Assembly (NCBI RefSeq): GCF_002932875.1
Contig: NZ_PSWS01000040.1
Span: forward strand, 1-64,000
Source: Rathayibacter tritici
GTDB lineage: Bacteria > Actinomycetota > Actinomycetes > Actinomycetales > Microbacteriaceae
Length of the DNA: 64,000 bases
Direction of reading: 5' to 3'
Shown here: positions 16,035 to 25,171 of the stretch, piece after piece
How the letters are laid out: each line of letters opens with the position of its first letter
How positions within the stretch are numbered: the first letter of the stretch is position 1
Notes under the pieces: generated by a model
What the model saw: the letters and a program-made list of their open reading frames with translations, nothing else
Told to the model about the DNA's origin: nothing
Database searches by the model: none
Translations under genes and position numbers: made by a program

Positions 16035-19000
16035 TCACGAGCGCATCCTCAGGCCGCGCGGATTCGCGACGAAGCCCGCGGCGACGAGGGCGTCGCCGAA
16101 GGGTGTGCCGAGCGCGAAGACGCCGTCGATCTTCTCGACGGTCAGCTTCTCGACGCCGCGGGAGCGGACCAGCTGCGAGAGCGCGCCGGCCGCGTCGGCG
16201 AGGGCCGACTCGTCACGGGTGAAGGTGAGGGCGGTCTTGCCGCCGCGCTCGAGGTAGACCGCGAGCGCTCCATCGACCACGGCGACGAGCGCGCCGGCCT
16301 TGCGCCCGGGGCGGTGGCCCTCTCCCTGGGGCCACGGCAGCGCCGCGCCGAACGGATTGGCGGGGTCGGTCGCGGCGAGGGCGAGGACCGGTCGTGAGCG
16401 CTCCTGGGCCTCGTCCTGCGGTGCGAACGTGCGAAGCCGGTCGACGCTCCCGGCGGTGCCGAACTGTGCGGCGCCCAGCTTCTCGATGAAGTAGCCGCGC
16501 CGGGCACGACCCTGCTGTTCGAATCCGCTGAGCACCTTGTAGGCGAGGGCGAACCCGCCGAGGACGCCCTCGGCCTGCACGGAGCCGCGGGTGACGATCC
16601 CGTAGCGCTCGAGCAGGATCTCACCGAGCGCGTGTCCGCGGATCGTCGCGTCCGACTCCGCGAGCGGGACGATCGACCAGCGACCCCCAGCGGTCGGCGG
16701 TCCGACCCGGGTCGCCATCGTGGGCCGCGCGGTCATCCGGCCCCGGGGGGCGCGGGCGCGGGCGGGAGCGCGTGGCTGGCGGTGGGCGCCTCCGGTCGAG
16801 CCGACGAGCGTGCGGAGCGGGGCGAGGGTGTCGTTGGTCACCAGCCCCGCCCAGACCAGCTCCCACAGGGCATCGACCAGGCCGGAGTCGTCGGTCGAAC
16901 CGACCGCGTCGGAGAGCTGGCGGAAGAAGTAGCCGCCGCCCGAGCCGAGCACGCCGACGATCTCCTGCTGCAGCTCGGTCAGCGTCACGGCCTCGACGGC
17001 CGGGACGGGCAGGGTCAGCCCAGCCGTGTCGGCGAGGTGCAGGCTCACCCAGCCGTCATTGCCGGGGAGGGTGCCGGCGCCGGCCCAGAGGACCTCACCT
17101 GTGGCGGTGAGCTCATCGAGCATCGCGGGGGAGTAGTCGCGGACGCGCGCCGGCAGGATCAGCGACTCCCAGGCCGAGGCGGGGATGGGTGCTCCCGCGA
17201 GCTGGTCGATTACGGAGGCGACGCCGTCGATCCCGCGGAGGGAGCCGCCGACGTGCTGCCAGGCGGGGAGGAAGCGGGCGTAGGCCGCGGCATTGACCGG
17301 CTCGACCTCCTTGCGCAGCGCGGCGAGCGAGCGGCTGCGCAGGCGCCGCAGTACCTCGGCGTCGCACCACTCGGTGCCGGTGCCGGTCGGCCGGAACTCG
17401 CCCTCGGAGACACGGCGCTCACCGGAGAGGCGGCGCAGGGTGTCGGTGACGACCGCGACGCCCAGGCCGAGCCGGGTGGCGACCGCAGCGGCGGTGAACG
17501 GGCCGTGGGTGCGGGCGTACCGGGCGACCAGATCGCCGAGCGGATCGCGGACCGGGTCGATGAAGGCGACGGGAACGCCGATCGGCAGCGGCACGCCGAG
17601 CGCGTCGCGGAGCCGGGAGGCGTCTTCCATTGCCGCGTAGCGCTGTTCGCCAGCGAGGCCGACAGGCAGGACGCGCTTTGCCTTCACGAGTGCAGCGACG
17701 TGAGCGTCGAGCACGTCGCGCTCGATCGGCGACGCCTTCGCGACGTCGGCTGAGGCGACCGCCTCGTCGACCAGCCGCTCGCCGAGCTCATCGAGCGTCA
17801 GCGGGCCGAGGAGCCGCAGCAGGTCGGCCGCTCCCTCAAGCCCGCGCAGCCGCCGCTCCGGCTCGATTCGCTGCAACTCGCGCTCGATCTGCGACAGGAC
17901 GGCCGGGTCGAGCAGTTCGCGCAGCTCGGCGCGACCGAGCAGCTCGCCCAGGAGCGTCGCGTCGACGGACAGCGCAGCGGCCCGGCGCTCGGCCAGCGGA
18001 CTGTCGCCCTCGTACATGAACGCCGCGACGTAGCCGAAGAGCATCGATCGCGCGAACGGGCTGGCCGTGGGCGTTTCGACCTCGAGGATCCGCAGCTCGC
18101 GCCCGTCCAGGCGCGCGGCGAGGCGCAGCAGGGCGGGCAGGTCATAGACGTCCTGGAGACACTCGCGGACGGTCTCGAGGATGATCGGGAACGTCGGGTA
18201 GGTGCGCGCCACGTCAAGCAGCTGGGCCGCCCGCTGCCGCTGCTGCCACAGCGGGGAGCGCTTGCCGGGGTTGTACCGCGGGAGCAGGAGCGCCCGCGCC
18301 GCGCACTCGCGGAACCGGGCGGCGAAGAGGGCGGATCCGCCGACTTCGCTGGTGACGAGCTGCTCCAGCTCCTCGCGCTCGAACAGGAACAGCTCGGCGC
18401 CGGGCGGCTCCGACTCGGTGTCGGGGATTCGCACCACGATGCCGTCGTCGCCGGCCATCGCCGCCCCGTCGACGCCGTGCCGCTCGCGCACACGGGCGCC
18501 GATGGCGAGGGCCCAGGGGGAGTGGACCTGCATGCCGTACGGGGAGTGCAGCACCAGCCTCCAATCGCCCAGTTCATCGCGGAAGCGCTCGAGCACCAGC
18601 GTGCGGTCATCCGGGATCTGCCCGGTGGCCAGGCGCTGCTCGTCGAGGAAGGACAGGAGGTTGTTCGTCGCGTACTCGTCGAGCCCCGCGGCCGTGCAGC
18701 GCTCACGGGCCGTCTCGGGCGCGGCGGCGCCCACCTCGCGGGTGAAGGCGCCAATCGCCTCACCCAACTCGGCGGGGCGCCCCTGCGAGTCGCCCTTCCA
18801 GAACGGGAGGCGCCCCGGCTCGCCGAACGCGGGCGTCACGATCACCCGGTCGTAGGTGATCTCTTGAATGCGCCAGCTCGTCGCTCCGAGGGCGAAGACG
18901 TCGCCCACTCGGGACTCGTACACCATCTCCTCGTCGAGCTCGCCGACGCGATTGCCGGTGGAGCCGGGCTCGCCGACCATGAAGACGCCGAAAAGGCCGC

Positions 19001-20714
19001 GGTCGGGGATCGTGCCGCCGCTGGTGACGGCGAGGCGCTGGGCGCCGGGGCGGCCTGTGAGCGTGTTCGCATCGCGGTCCCAGACCAGGCGGGGACGCAG
19101 CTCCGCGAACTGGTCGGAGGGGTAGCGGCCGGAGAGCAGGTCGAGGGTCGCCTCGTACGCGGAGCGGGGCAACGAGACGAAGGGCGCGCTGCGGCGGACC
19201 GTGTCGAACCACTCGTCCACATCGAGGCTCTCGAGGGCGGTGGCGGCGACGGTCTGCTGCGCGAGGATGTCGAGCGGGTTCGCCGGCACGGCGATGGCCT
19301 CGATCAGCCCGGAACGCATCCGCTCGGTCGTGACGGCCGAGTGCAGGAGATCGGCGCGGTGCTTGGGGTAGAACGATCCCCGCGAGACCTCGCCGACCTG
19401 GTGGCCGGCCCGGCCCACGCGCTGCAGGGCGCTCGCGACCGAGGGCGGCGTCTCGACCTGCACGACGAGGTCGACCGCGCCCATGTCGATCCCGAGCTCG
19501 AGGCTCGACGTCGCGACCACGCAGCGCAGCCGGCCCGACTTGAGGTCGTCCTCGATGATCGCCCGCTGCTCCTTGCTCACCGAACCATGGTGCGCACGGG
19601 CCAGCAGCGGTTCCTCGTCGAGAGCGGACTGCCCGGTCCCGCTCGTGCCTCCGGCCGCGCCCATCGCCTGGGCGGGGGCGCGTCGAGCGGAGGAGGAGAC
19701 CTCGGCCTGCAGCGCCCCCACCGCGACGGGCCCACCCGCCTCGCGCGCCCGCTCCGCCGCGAGTTCGCGTCGCTCCGCGTGGATCTCGTTGAGCCGGGCG
19801 GTCAGCCGCTCGGCGAGACGGCGGGAGTTCGCGAAGACGATGGAAGAGGTGTGCGCGAGCACCCGATCGACGATCGACTCCTCGACGTGCGGCCAGATCG
19901 ATCCGCTCTGCGGGCCGGTGGCCCCCATCGTCGAGCCGTCCTGCGGAGCCGCCGTTCCCAGCTCGGACATGTCCTCGACCGGGACGATGACGCTGAGGTC
20001 CCACTGCTTCTCGGAGGCGGGAGCCACGATCGCGACGGGCGAGCGACCGGCGAGGAACCGGGCCACCTCCTCGCGCGGGCGCACCGTCGCGGAGAGGCCG
20101 ATCCGTTGCACGGGCTGCGGCAGTAGGGCATCGAGGCGCTCGAGTGAGACGGCGAGGTGCGCCCCGCGCTTGGTCGAGGCGACCGCGTGCACCTCATCGA
20201 CGATCACGGTCTCGACCCCGCGCAGCGACTCACGGGCCGCCGAGGTGAGCATGAGGTAGAGCGACTCGGGCGTGGTGATCAGGATGTCCGGCGGGGTCTT
20301 CTGCAGCACGCGCCGCTCGGCGGCCGGCGTGTCCCCGGAGCGGACGCCGACCGTGACCGCTGTGGGCGCACTGCCGATCCCCTCGGCGCTCAGCCGCAGC
20401 GCCGTCTGCGTGACCCCGACCAGCGGAGACCGGAGGTTGCGTTCGACATCGACTCCGAGCGCCTTCAGCGGCGACACATAGAGCACGCGCGTGCGGTGCT
20501 GCGCATCCTCCGGCGGCGGGCTCTGCACGAGCCGATCGATCGCCCAGAGGAAGGCCGAGAGGGTCTTGCCGGAGCCGGTCGGCGCGACCACGAGAGCGTG
20601 CGCACCGCTCGAGATGGCCGACCAGGCGCCCTCCTGCGCCGAGGTCGGTGCCGGGAACGCGCCCTGGAACCACGCCCGCGTGGCGGGGGAGAAGCGCTCG
20701 AGGACATCCGGCAT
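16035..20714 (-). CDS. lhr: Lhr-family ATP-dependent helicase
   Basis: A large SF2 DNA-repair helicase, 1559 aa, as expected for full-length bacterial Lhr (Lhr-Core plus Lhr-CTD). RecA1 holds the Q-like segment FPAPTSAQEGAW, Walker A APTGSGKT and the DEVH box (VDEVHAV); RecA2 follows with SLELGIDMGAVDLVVQ and QRVGRAGH. A winged-helix and the Lhr-specific beta-barrel come next, then ~600 residues of C-terminal winged-helix repeats. An Ala/Arg/Gly-rich insertion of ~70 residues (around AERAREAGGPVAVGAL) sits between RecA motifs. Lhr unwinds DNA or RNA:DNA hybrids 3'-to-5' and is DNA-damage linked. Start ATG 20714 (MPDVLERFSP); a longer open frame upstream covers the esterase gene and is rejected. 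nei follows. Confidence 0.95.
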   Translation of the reverse strand: MPDVLERFSPATRAWFQGAFPAPTSAQEGAWSAISSGAHALVVAPTGSGKTLSAFLWAIDRLVQSPPPEDAQHRTRVLYVSPLKALGVDVERNLRSPLVGVTQTALRLSAEGIGSAPTAVTVGVRSGDTPAAERRVLQKTPPDILITTPESLYLMLTSAARESLRGVETVIVDEVHAVASTKRGAHLAVSLERLDALLPQPVQRIGLSATVRPREEVARFLAGRSPVAIVAPASEKQWDLSVIVPVEDMSELGTAAPQDGSTMGATGPQSGSIWPHVEESIVDRVLAHTSSIVFANSRRLAERLTARLNEIHAERRELAAERAREAGGPVAVGALQAEVSSSARRAPAQAMGAAGGTSGTGQSALDEEPLLARAHHGSVSKEQRAIIEDDLKSGRLRCVVATSSLELGIDMGAVDLVVQVETPPSVASALQRVGRAGHQVGEVSRGSFYPKHRADLLHSAVTTERMRSGLIEAIAVPANPLDILAQQTVAATALESLDVDEWFDTVRRSAPFVSLPRSAYEATLDLLSGRYPSDQFAELRPRLVWDRDANTLTGRPGAQRLAVTSGGTIPDRGLFGVFMVGEPGSTGNRVGELDEEMVYESRVGDVFALGATSWRIQEITYDRVIVTPAFGEPGRLPFWKGDSQGRPAELGEAIGAFTREVGAAAPETARERCTAAGLDEYATNNLLSFLDEQRLATGQIPDDRTLVLERFRDELGDWRLVLHSPYGMQVHSPWALAIGARVRERHGVDGAAMAGDDGIVVRIPDTESEPPGAELFLFEREELEQLVTSEVGGSALFAARFRECAARALLLPRYNPGKRSPLWQQRQRAAQLLDVARTYPTFPIILETVRECLQDVYDLPALLRLAARLDGRELRILEVETPTASPFARSMLFGYVAAFMYEGDSPLAERRAAALSVDATLLGELLGRAELRELLDPAVLSQIERELQRIEPERRLRGLEGAADLLRLLGPLTLDELGERLVDEAVASADVAKASPIERDVLDAHVAALVKAKRVLPVGLAGEQRYAAMEDASRLRDALGVPLPIGVPVAFIDPVRDPLGDLVARYARTHGPFTAAAVATRLGLGVAVVTDTLRRLSGERRVSEGEFRPTGTGTEWCDAEVLRRLRSRSLAALRKEVEPVNAAAYARFLPAWQHVGGSLRGIDGVASVIDQLAGAPIPASAWESLILPARVRDYSPAMLDELTATGEVLWAGAGTLPGNDGWVSLHLADTAGLTLPVPAVEAVTLTELQQEIVGVLGSGGGYFFRQLSDAVGSTDDSGLVDALWELVWAGLVTNDTLAPLRTLVGSTGGAHRQPRAPARARAPRGRMTARPTMATRVGPPTAGGRWSIVPLAESDATIRGHALGEILLERYGIVTRGSVQAEGVLGGFALAYKVLSGFEQQGRARRGYFIEKLGAAQFGTAGSVDRLRTFAPQDEAQERSRPVLALAATDPANPFGAALPWPQGEGHRPGRKAGALVAVVDGALAVYLERGGKTALTFTRDESALADAAGALSQLVRSRGVEKLTVEKIDGVFALGTPFGDALVAAGFVANPRGLRMRS

Positions 20715-20794
20715 GGTCCCATCCTCCCTGCCACCACCGACATTGCCGGGGCAGCCGTCCGAGGGCGAGCCCTTGACGCGCGCGAGCCCCTCGC

Positions 20795-21442
20795 TCAGGC
20801 GAAGCCGAGCCGCACGAAGGTGCTGATATCGGCGAGTTCTGCCTGGCCCACGCCGTGCGCCACCCCCTCGTACACGCGGGCGTCGAGCGCCGTGTGCGTC
20901 GGGAACCACGCGGCGGCGTCCCGCACGAGTTCCTCCGGGATGACGGTGTCGAGGGTGCCGCGGCCCCAGAACACCGGTGGACGCTCGCGCGCGAGCCGCT
21001 CGTCCGCGTCGTCGCCCTCCGGCAGCGGCGCGACGAATCCGGACAGGGCCACCGCGAAGGCGAAGCGCCCCGGCGCGCGCCGCAACAGCTGCACCGCGAG
21101 CGCCGCGCCCTGCGAGAAGCCCAGCAGTCCGACCGGCCCCGTGTGTTCCAGCGCGTCCAGCCACTCGATCACACCGCCGGCCGCAGCGTCGACCGCCTCC
21201 GGATCGGCGTGCGGCGCATCCGGCAGGAGCGGCAGGCGGAGTGGCCACCACGCGTTCGCCCCGCCCCCCACCACCAGGGGCGCCCGGAGGGAGGCGAGCA
21301 CCGGCTCCAGCGGCAGGTAGGCGCCGAGCGAGAACAGATCGCCCTCGTGCGAGCCGTAGCCGTGCAGCAGCACCAGGAGGGGCCGCCCTCCGCGGTCGCG
21401 CTCGGAGGAGGACCACAGCACCGCGTTCGCGTCGATTCCCAT
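20795..21442 (-). CDS. Alpha/beta hydrolase, phospholipase/carboxylesterase family
   Basis: A 215-aa cytoplasmic esterase of the Abhydrolase_2 type. The oxyanion segment LLHGYGSHEGDLFSLG is followed by the nucleophile elbow GFSQGAA (Ser110), an acid in GTLDTVIP and the His in EGVAHGVG, so the triad is complete. Family members hydrolyse short acyl esters or lysophospholipids; the real substrate is unknown. The ATG at 21442 is preceded by GGAGGG. The upstream frame is open but overlaps the divergent DUF4916 gene. It diverges from that gene with only 76 bases between. Confidence 0.85.
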   Translation of the reverse strand: MGIDANAVLWSSSERDRGGRPLLVLLHGYGSHEGDLFSLGAYLPLEPVLASLRAPLVVGGGANAWWPLRLPLLPDAPHADPEAVDAAAGGVIEWLDALEHTGPVGLLGFSQGAALAVQLLRRAPGRFAFAVALSGFVAPLPEGDDADERLARERPPVFWGRGTLDTVIPEELVRDAAAWFPTHTALDARVYEGVAHGVGQAELADISTFVRLGFA

Positions 21443-21505
21443 CGCACCATCATCCCTCCGAGCGCAGGATCCGCCCGCGCCGGTCGGGCGACCAGCCGCG
21501 ACGGG

Positions 21506-21512
21506 TAAGAAT
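21506..21512 (+). promoter_or_regulatory. -10-like box (TAAGAAT) of DUF4916 gene
   Basis: TAAGAAT lies six bases before the ATG at 21519, with no ribosome-binding site; leaderless transcription is likely. Confidence 0.4.
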
Positions 21513-21518
21513 GGCACC

Positions 21519-22058
21519 ATGAGCGTGCGCACCCCTGACCCGAACTCCGGGTGGCTGTCCGACGATGAACTCGCCGACATCCGCCGGAGGCTGCCGCTGC
21601 TGTACGTGGAGGCGGTGCCGGTCCGCGTCGACGGACTCGGGCAGGTCACCGAGGTCGGCGTGCTGCTGCGCGCGACCCCCTCCGGCCAGATCACCCGCAC
21701 GATCGTCTCGGGCCGCGTGATGTACGGAGAGACGCTGCGCGACGCGCTGTTCCGCCACCTCGAGAAGGACCTCGGCCCGATGGCCTTCCCCCTCCTCCCC
21801 GCGAGCCCGCTGCCCTTCCACGTCGCCGAGTACTTCCCCATGCCCGGCATGGGCCCGTTCACCGACGACCGCCAGCACGCGGTCTCGCTCGCCTACGTCG
21901 TCCCGGTCACCGGCACCTGCGACCCCCGCCAGGACGCCCTCGAACTCACCTGGATGACCCCCGACGAGGCGTGCTCGGACGCGATCTCCGCCGAGATGGA
22001 GGGCGGGCGCGGCGCGCTGCTCCGCGCCGCGTTGGCCTCGGTCGGTCGTCTCTCTTAG
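21519..22058 (+). CDS. DUF4916 (NUDIX-like) protein
   Basis: A 179-aa protein of the actinobacterial DUF4916 family, which has a NUDIX fold. It contains WLSDDELADIRRRLPLLYVEAVPVRVD, a long conserved strand set, SGRVMYGETLRDALFRHLEKDLGP in the position of the Nudix box, and the family's FPMPGMGPFTDDRQHAVSLAYVVPV. The canonical GX5EX7REUXEEXGU box is degenerate: the REUXEE stretch is not there, so pyrophosphohydrolase activity is uncertain. It is a stand-alone gene divergent from the esterase. Confidence 0.8.
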   Translation: MSVRTPDPNSGWLSDDELADIRRRLPLLYVEAVPVRVDGLGQVTEVGVLLRATPSGQITRTIVSGRVMYGETLRDALFRHLEKDLGPMAFPLLPASPLPFHVAEYFPMPGMGPFTDDRQHAVSLAYVVPVTGTCDPRQDALELTWMTPDEACSDAISAEMEGGRGALLRAALASVGRLS

Positions 22059-22446
22059 CGGCGCCGAGCGGCCTTCTTGCGCGCCGCGGTCGGCGTCCTG
22101 AGACGGTGGGCCGAATGGAGCGTCCCGCGACCGCCTGGACGGACTCGCCGTCGCGCGCGGCCCTGCACAATGAAGGCTCAGAGTGGGGTAATCGCTCGTT
22201 CACAGGGCTCTAGGTGTTTGCAGCCTTCGTTGTGACGGAGACCCTTCGTGAGGGCTCTCGCCCAGAGGAGCACGAACTCTGGAGCGCGATCACCGATCGC
22301 CCGGCCCACGGACCAGCCACTCACCGCGAGGCGAACCGCTGATCCGCGTGCCAGCGGGTCGGCGTAGCCGTCCGCGCCCCGCCCTGCGGAACGCACCCCG
22401 TCGGGAACCCGACCGCGGTGCACCGCTGCGCGGGGCGCACAATGGT
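22059..22446. other. 388-bp intergenic region
   Basis: It lies between the DUF4916 gene and the convergent helicase gene. It holds the second copy of the palindromic element (22166-22234) and otherwise no convincing gene. Short frames on both strands lack ribosome sites and conserved-looking segments. It could hold a decayed gene, but nothing supports that. Confidence 0.5.
22166..22234. repeat. Palindromic repeat element, copy 2
   Basis: The left arm CACAATGAAGGCT (22166-22178) pairs with 22222-22234 at 12 of 13 positions around a 43-base interior, followed by GACGGAG as in copy 1 at 8655-8722. The matching arms, interior length and 3' flank point to a common origin. Confidence 0.6.
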
Positions 22447-23994
22447 TCAGCCCTGCGCGCGACGCCCACCGCGGCGCGCGCCGCCCGCGGACTCGCGAGC
22501 GGGCGCGGCCGAGGATGCTCCACCGGTCGCGGTGCTGTAGAACGAGCGCGAGCCGCCCGAGGTCGAGGGGGCGCCGGCGGCCGAACGGCTGCGTCCCCCG
22601 CGGGCGCCGCCACGGGCGGGTCCCTCTGCGGCGGTGCGGTCGCGGCGGGGGCGGTCGCCTCCGCCGGTCGCTCCACCCGTCGAGCGTCCGCCGCGGGATG
22701 CGGCAGTGCCCTCCGTGCGTGCCGCGCGCTTGCGCTGCGCGTTGGCGCCCTGCGAGCGTCCGCCCTGCGACTGGCCGCGAGCGGGCTCGACGACGGCGGA
22801 GGGAGTGACGTACGGCGCGATGTCGCCGACGAGCTTCGCGACGGCGGCGGAGTCCGCGGTCACCTGCTGAGGTGCGACCTGGATCGCGGCCTTGCGCAGG
22901 AGAGTCTTCACATCGCTGCGCTGCGTAGGCAGCACGACGGTGACGACGTCGCCCTCGCTACCGGCGCGCGCGGTGCGGCCGGAGCGGTGCAGGTACGCCT
23001 TGTGCTCCATCGGCGGGTCGACGTGGATCACGAGCTCGACGTCGTCGACGTGCACGCCACGGGCGGCGACGTCGGTGGCCACGAGCACCTTGACGGTCCC
23101 TGCGCCGAATGCGGCGAGGTTGCGGTCGCGGGCGACCTGCGAGAGGTTGCCGTGCAGGTCGACAGCGGGGATGCCCTGACCGGTGAGCTGCTTCGCGAGC
23201 TTCTTCGCGTGGTGCTTGGTGCGCATGAACAGAATGCGGCGGCCGGTGCCGGAGGCGAGAGTCTTCACGAGCGCGTTCTTGGCGTCGAGACCGTCGACCT
23301 CGAAGACGTGGTGGGTCATCAGCGCGACGGGCGAGTTGGCCTCGTCGACCGAGTGCAGCACCTCGTTCTGCAGGTACTTCTTCACCAGCTTGTCCACGCC
23401 GTTGTCGAGCGTCGCCGAGAACAGCAGGCGCTGTCCGCCGCGGGGGGTCTTGTCGAGGATCCGGGTGACGACGGGCAGGAAGCCCAGGTCGGCCATGTGG
23501 TCGGCCTCGTCGAGGACGGTGATCTCCACGGCGTCGAGGGTGACGAAGCCCTGCTTCATCAGGTCCTCGAGGCGGCCGGGGCAGGCCACGACGATGTCGA
23601 CGCCCTGCTTCAGCGCGGCGACCTGGCGCTGCTGCGACACGCCTCCGAAGATCGTGGTGGTGACGATGCCGTAGGCCTCGGCGAGGGGCTGCATGGCGGC
23701 CGTGATCTGGGTGGCCAGCTCGCGGGTCGGCGCGAGGATCAGCCCGAGCGGGCGGCCGGGGCGGCGGCGTCCGCCGGCGAGAGAGCCACCGAGGCGGGCG
23801 ATCATCGGGATGGAGAAGGCGAGAGTCTTGCCCGAGCCGGTCTTGCCGCGGCCGAGGACGTCGCGTCCGCCAAGGGTATCGGGCAGCGTGTCGACCTGAA
23901 TGGGGAAGGGCTCGGTGATGCCGCTCGCGGTGAGCGCGGCCACGAGGGGGGCCGGCACGCCGAGGGCGCTGAAGGAGGAGGGGGTGTTCGACAT
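22447..23994 (-). CDS. DEAD/DEAH-box RNA helicase
   Basis: An ATP-dependent RNA helicase, 515 aa, probably acting in ribosome assembly, mRNA decay or cold adaptation. Motifs run in order: FPIQ (Q motif), GRGKTGSGKT, PTRELA, GG and CPGRL, DEAD, SAT in LFSATL, then ATDVAARGVHV and HRSGRTARAG in RecA2. The last ~120 residues are a disordered Arg/Gly/Ser-rich tail with RGGR, GGRS and GGARRGGRR blocks, typical for RNA binding in actinobacterial RhlE/DeaD-like helicases. Start ATG 23994 (MSNTPSSF) has AAAGG 9 bases upstream; the frame further up is not protein-like. A 250-base region before it holds the promoter and leader. Confidence 0.92.
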   Translation of the reverse strand: MSNTPSSFSALGVPAPLVAALTASGITEPFPIQVDTLPDTLGGRDVLGRGKTGSGKTLAFSIPMIARLGGSLAGGRRRPGRPLGLILAPTRELATQITAAMQPLAEAYGIVTTTIFGGVSQQRQVAALKQGVDIVVACPGRLEDLMKQGFVTLDAVEITVLDEADHMADLGFLPVVTRILDKTPRGGQRLLFSATLDNGVDKLVKKYLQNEVLHSVDEANSPVALMTHHVFEVDGLDAKNALVKTLASGTGRRILFMRTKHHAKKLAKQLTGQGIPAVDLHGNLSQVARDRNLAAFGAGTVKVLVATDVAARGVHVDDVELVIHVDPPMEHKAYLHRSGRTARAGSEGDVVTVVLPTQRSDVKTLLRKAAIQVAPQQVTADSAAVAKLVGDIAPYVTPSAVVEPARGQSQGGRSQGANAQRKRAARTEGTAASRGGRSTGGATGGGDRPRRDRTAAEGPARGGARGGRSRSAAGAPSTSGGSRSFYSTATGGASSAAPARESAGGARRGGRRAQG

Positions 23995-24244
23995 GGAGTG
24001 GTGCCTTTCGGGGGCATCATGCCGATCGGTAGTCGCGCAGGCGGTGGCCGGGGCGCGAGGATCGGCGTTCGGGCGAAGGTGACGGTGGTCACATCCGTTC
24101 GCCGTACGTTTCGGTGCGCGCGGCCGGGGCCTCATGCACGTGCGCCAGATGGTCGGGACGGATCCTCGACGGTCAGAGTCCTAGGGGACAAGGGGCGTTC
24201 TACGACGCGGGGGAGCGCAGTCGCTGCGCTCGCACCCTCCTACC

Positions 24245-25093
24245 CTAGTGGATGCCGATCCACCCGCGCATCGCGCTCTGCACCCGGGAGCCGTCCCGGT
24301 CGCTCAGCTTCGTACCGACGAAGGCCTCCGCCCAGTCCGACGTCTGCACGCGGAACGGCGGCTCCGGGTCGCGCAGGGTCTTCACAATGACGGCGGCGAC
24401 ATCGGAGGGGTCCTGCGCGTGGGTCGAGGAGAAGGAGGACGCGACGCGGTCGAGGTAGGCGCTGAAGGCCGGGGCGTAGGGGCCGGCCTGGGCGAGCATC
24501 GCGCCTGCGTCGAGACCGAGGTTCTCGACGAAGCTGCTGCGGACGGCTCCTGGCTCGATCAGCGAGACGTGGACGCCGACGGACGCGGCGACGGGAGCGA
24601 GCGCCTCGAAGAAGCCTTCGACCGCGAACTTCGCCGCACAGTAGTCCTCGTTGAACGGCTGGCCGATCGCGCCTCCGACGCTCGAGACGGTCACAATCCG
24701 GCCGCGGGACGAGCGCAGCATCGGTAGCGCGGCGCGGGTCACCGCGACGGTGCCGAAGAAGGTGACCTCCATCACGCGGCGCAGCTCCTCCGGGTCCTCC
24801 AGCTCGAGGGTGCCGAGGTGCCCGGCGCCGGCGTTGTTCACGAGGGCGTCGAGGCCGCCGAGCTCCTTTTCGACGCCGCGGAGGCAGGCGGCGACGGAGT
24901 CGGCGTCGGTCACGTCGAGCTCCCGCAGGTCGAACTCGACCCGCGCGGCGTCGGCGGCAGCCAGTAGCCCCTCGGCCCGCTCCACATCGCGCACCGTCGC
25001 GACCACCCGCCAGCCCGCGCGTGCGGCTTCGATCGCGGTGGCGCGGCCGATGCCGGTGGAGGTTCCGGTGACGAGGAGGACGGGACGGGGCAT
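24245..25093 (-). CDS. Short-chain dehydrogenase/reductase (SDR) oxidoreductase
   Basis: A classical SDR of 282 aa. The NAD(P)-binding TGTSTGIG (10-17), NNAG at 86-89, catalytic Ser137/138 in TVSSVGG and YCAAK with Tyr151 and Lys155 are all present, so the enzyme should be active. Arg residues after the first strand (VRDVERAEG) hint at NADPH preference. The longer C-terminal part (SLIEPGAVRSSFVENL to the end) matches the group often annotated as oxidoreductases acting on sterol- or retinol-like substrates. The true substrate is unknown. No partner genes adjoin; the DUF1684 gene lies 78 bases upstream. Confidence 0.88.
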   Translation of the reverse strand: MPRPVLLVTGTSTGIGRATAIEAARAGWRVVATVRDVERAEGLLAAADAARVEFDLRELDVTDADSVAACLRGVEKELGGLDALVNNAGAGHLGTLELEDPEELRRVMEVTFFGTVAVTRAALPMLRSSRGRIVTVSSVGGAIGQPFNEDYCAAKFAVEGFFEALAPVAASVGVHVSLIEPGAVRSSFVENLGLDAGAMLAQAGPYAPAFSAYLDRVASSFSSTHAQDPSDVAAVIVKTLRDPEPPFRVQTSDWAEAFVGTKLSDRDGSRVQSAMRGWIGIH

Positions 25094-25171
25094 GCGGATT
25101 TCCTGCTTTCCGGCGCGGTGGCGCCGCCGGGAGGCTATCGGCCGTCCCTCCGAGCACGTCCAGGCTCGGCG

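Noticed and set aside
20715-21416. Longer N terminus for Lhr
   Set aside because: The upstream part is antisense-like, low-complexity and overlaps the whole esterase gene; MPDVLERFSP at 20714 matches the family start.
22178-22423. 81-codon minus-strand frame in the intergenic region
   Set aside because: It includes the palindromic element, has no ribosome site, and shows no recognisable domain.
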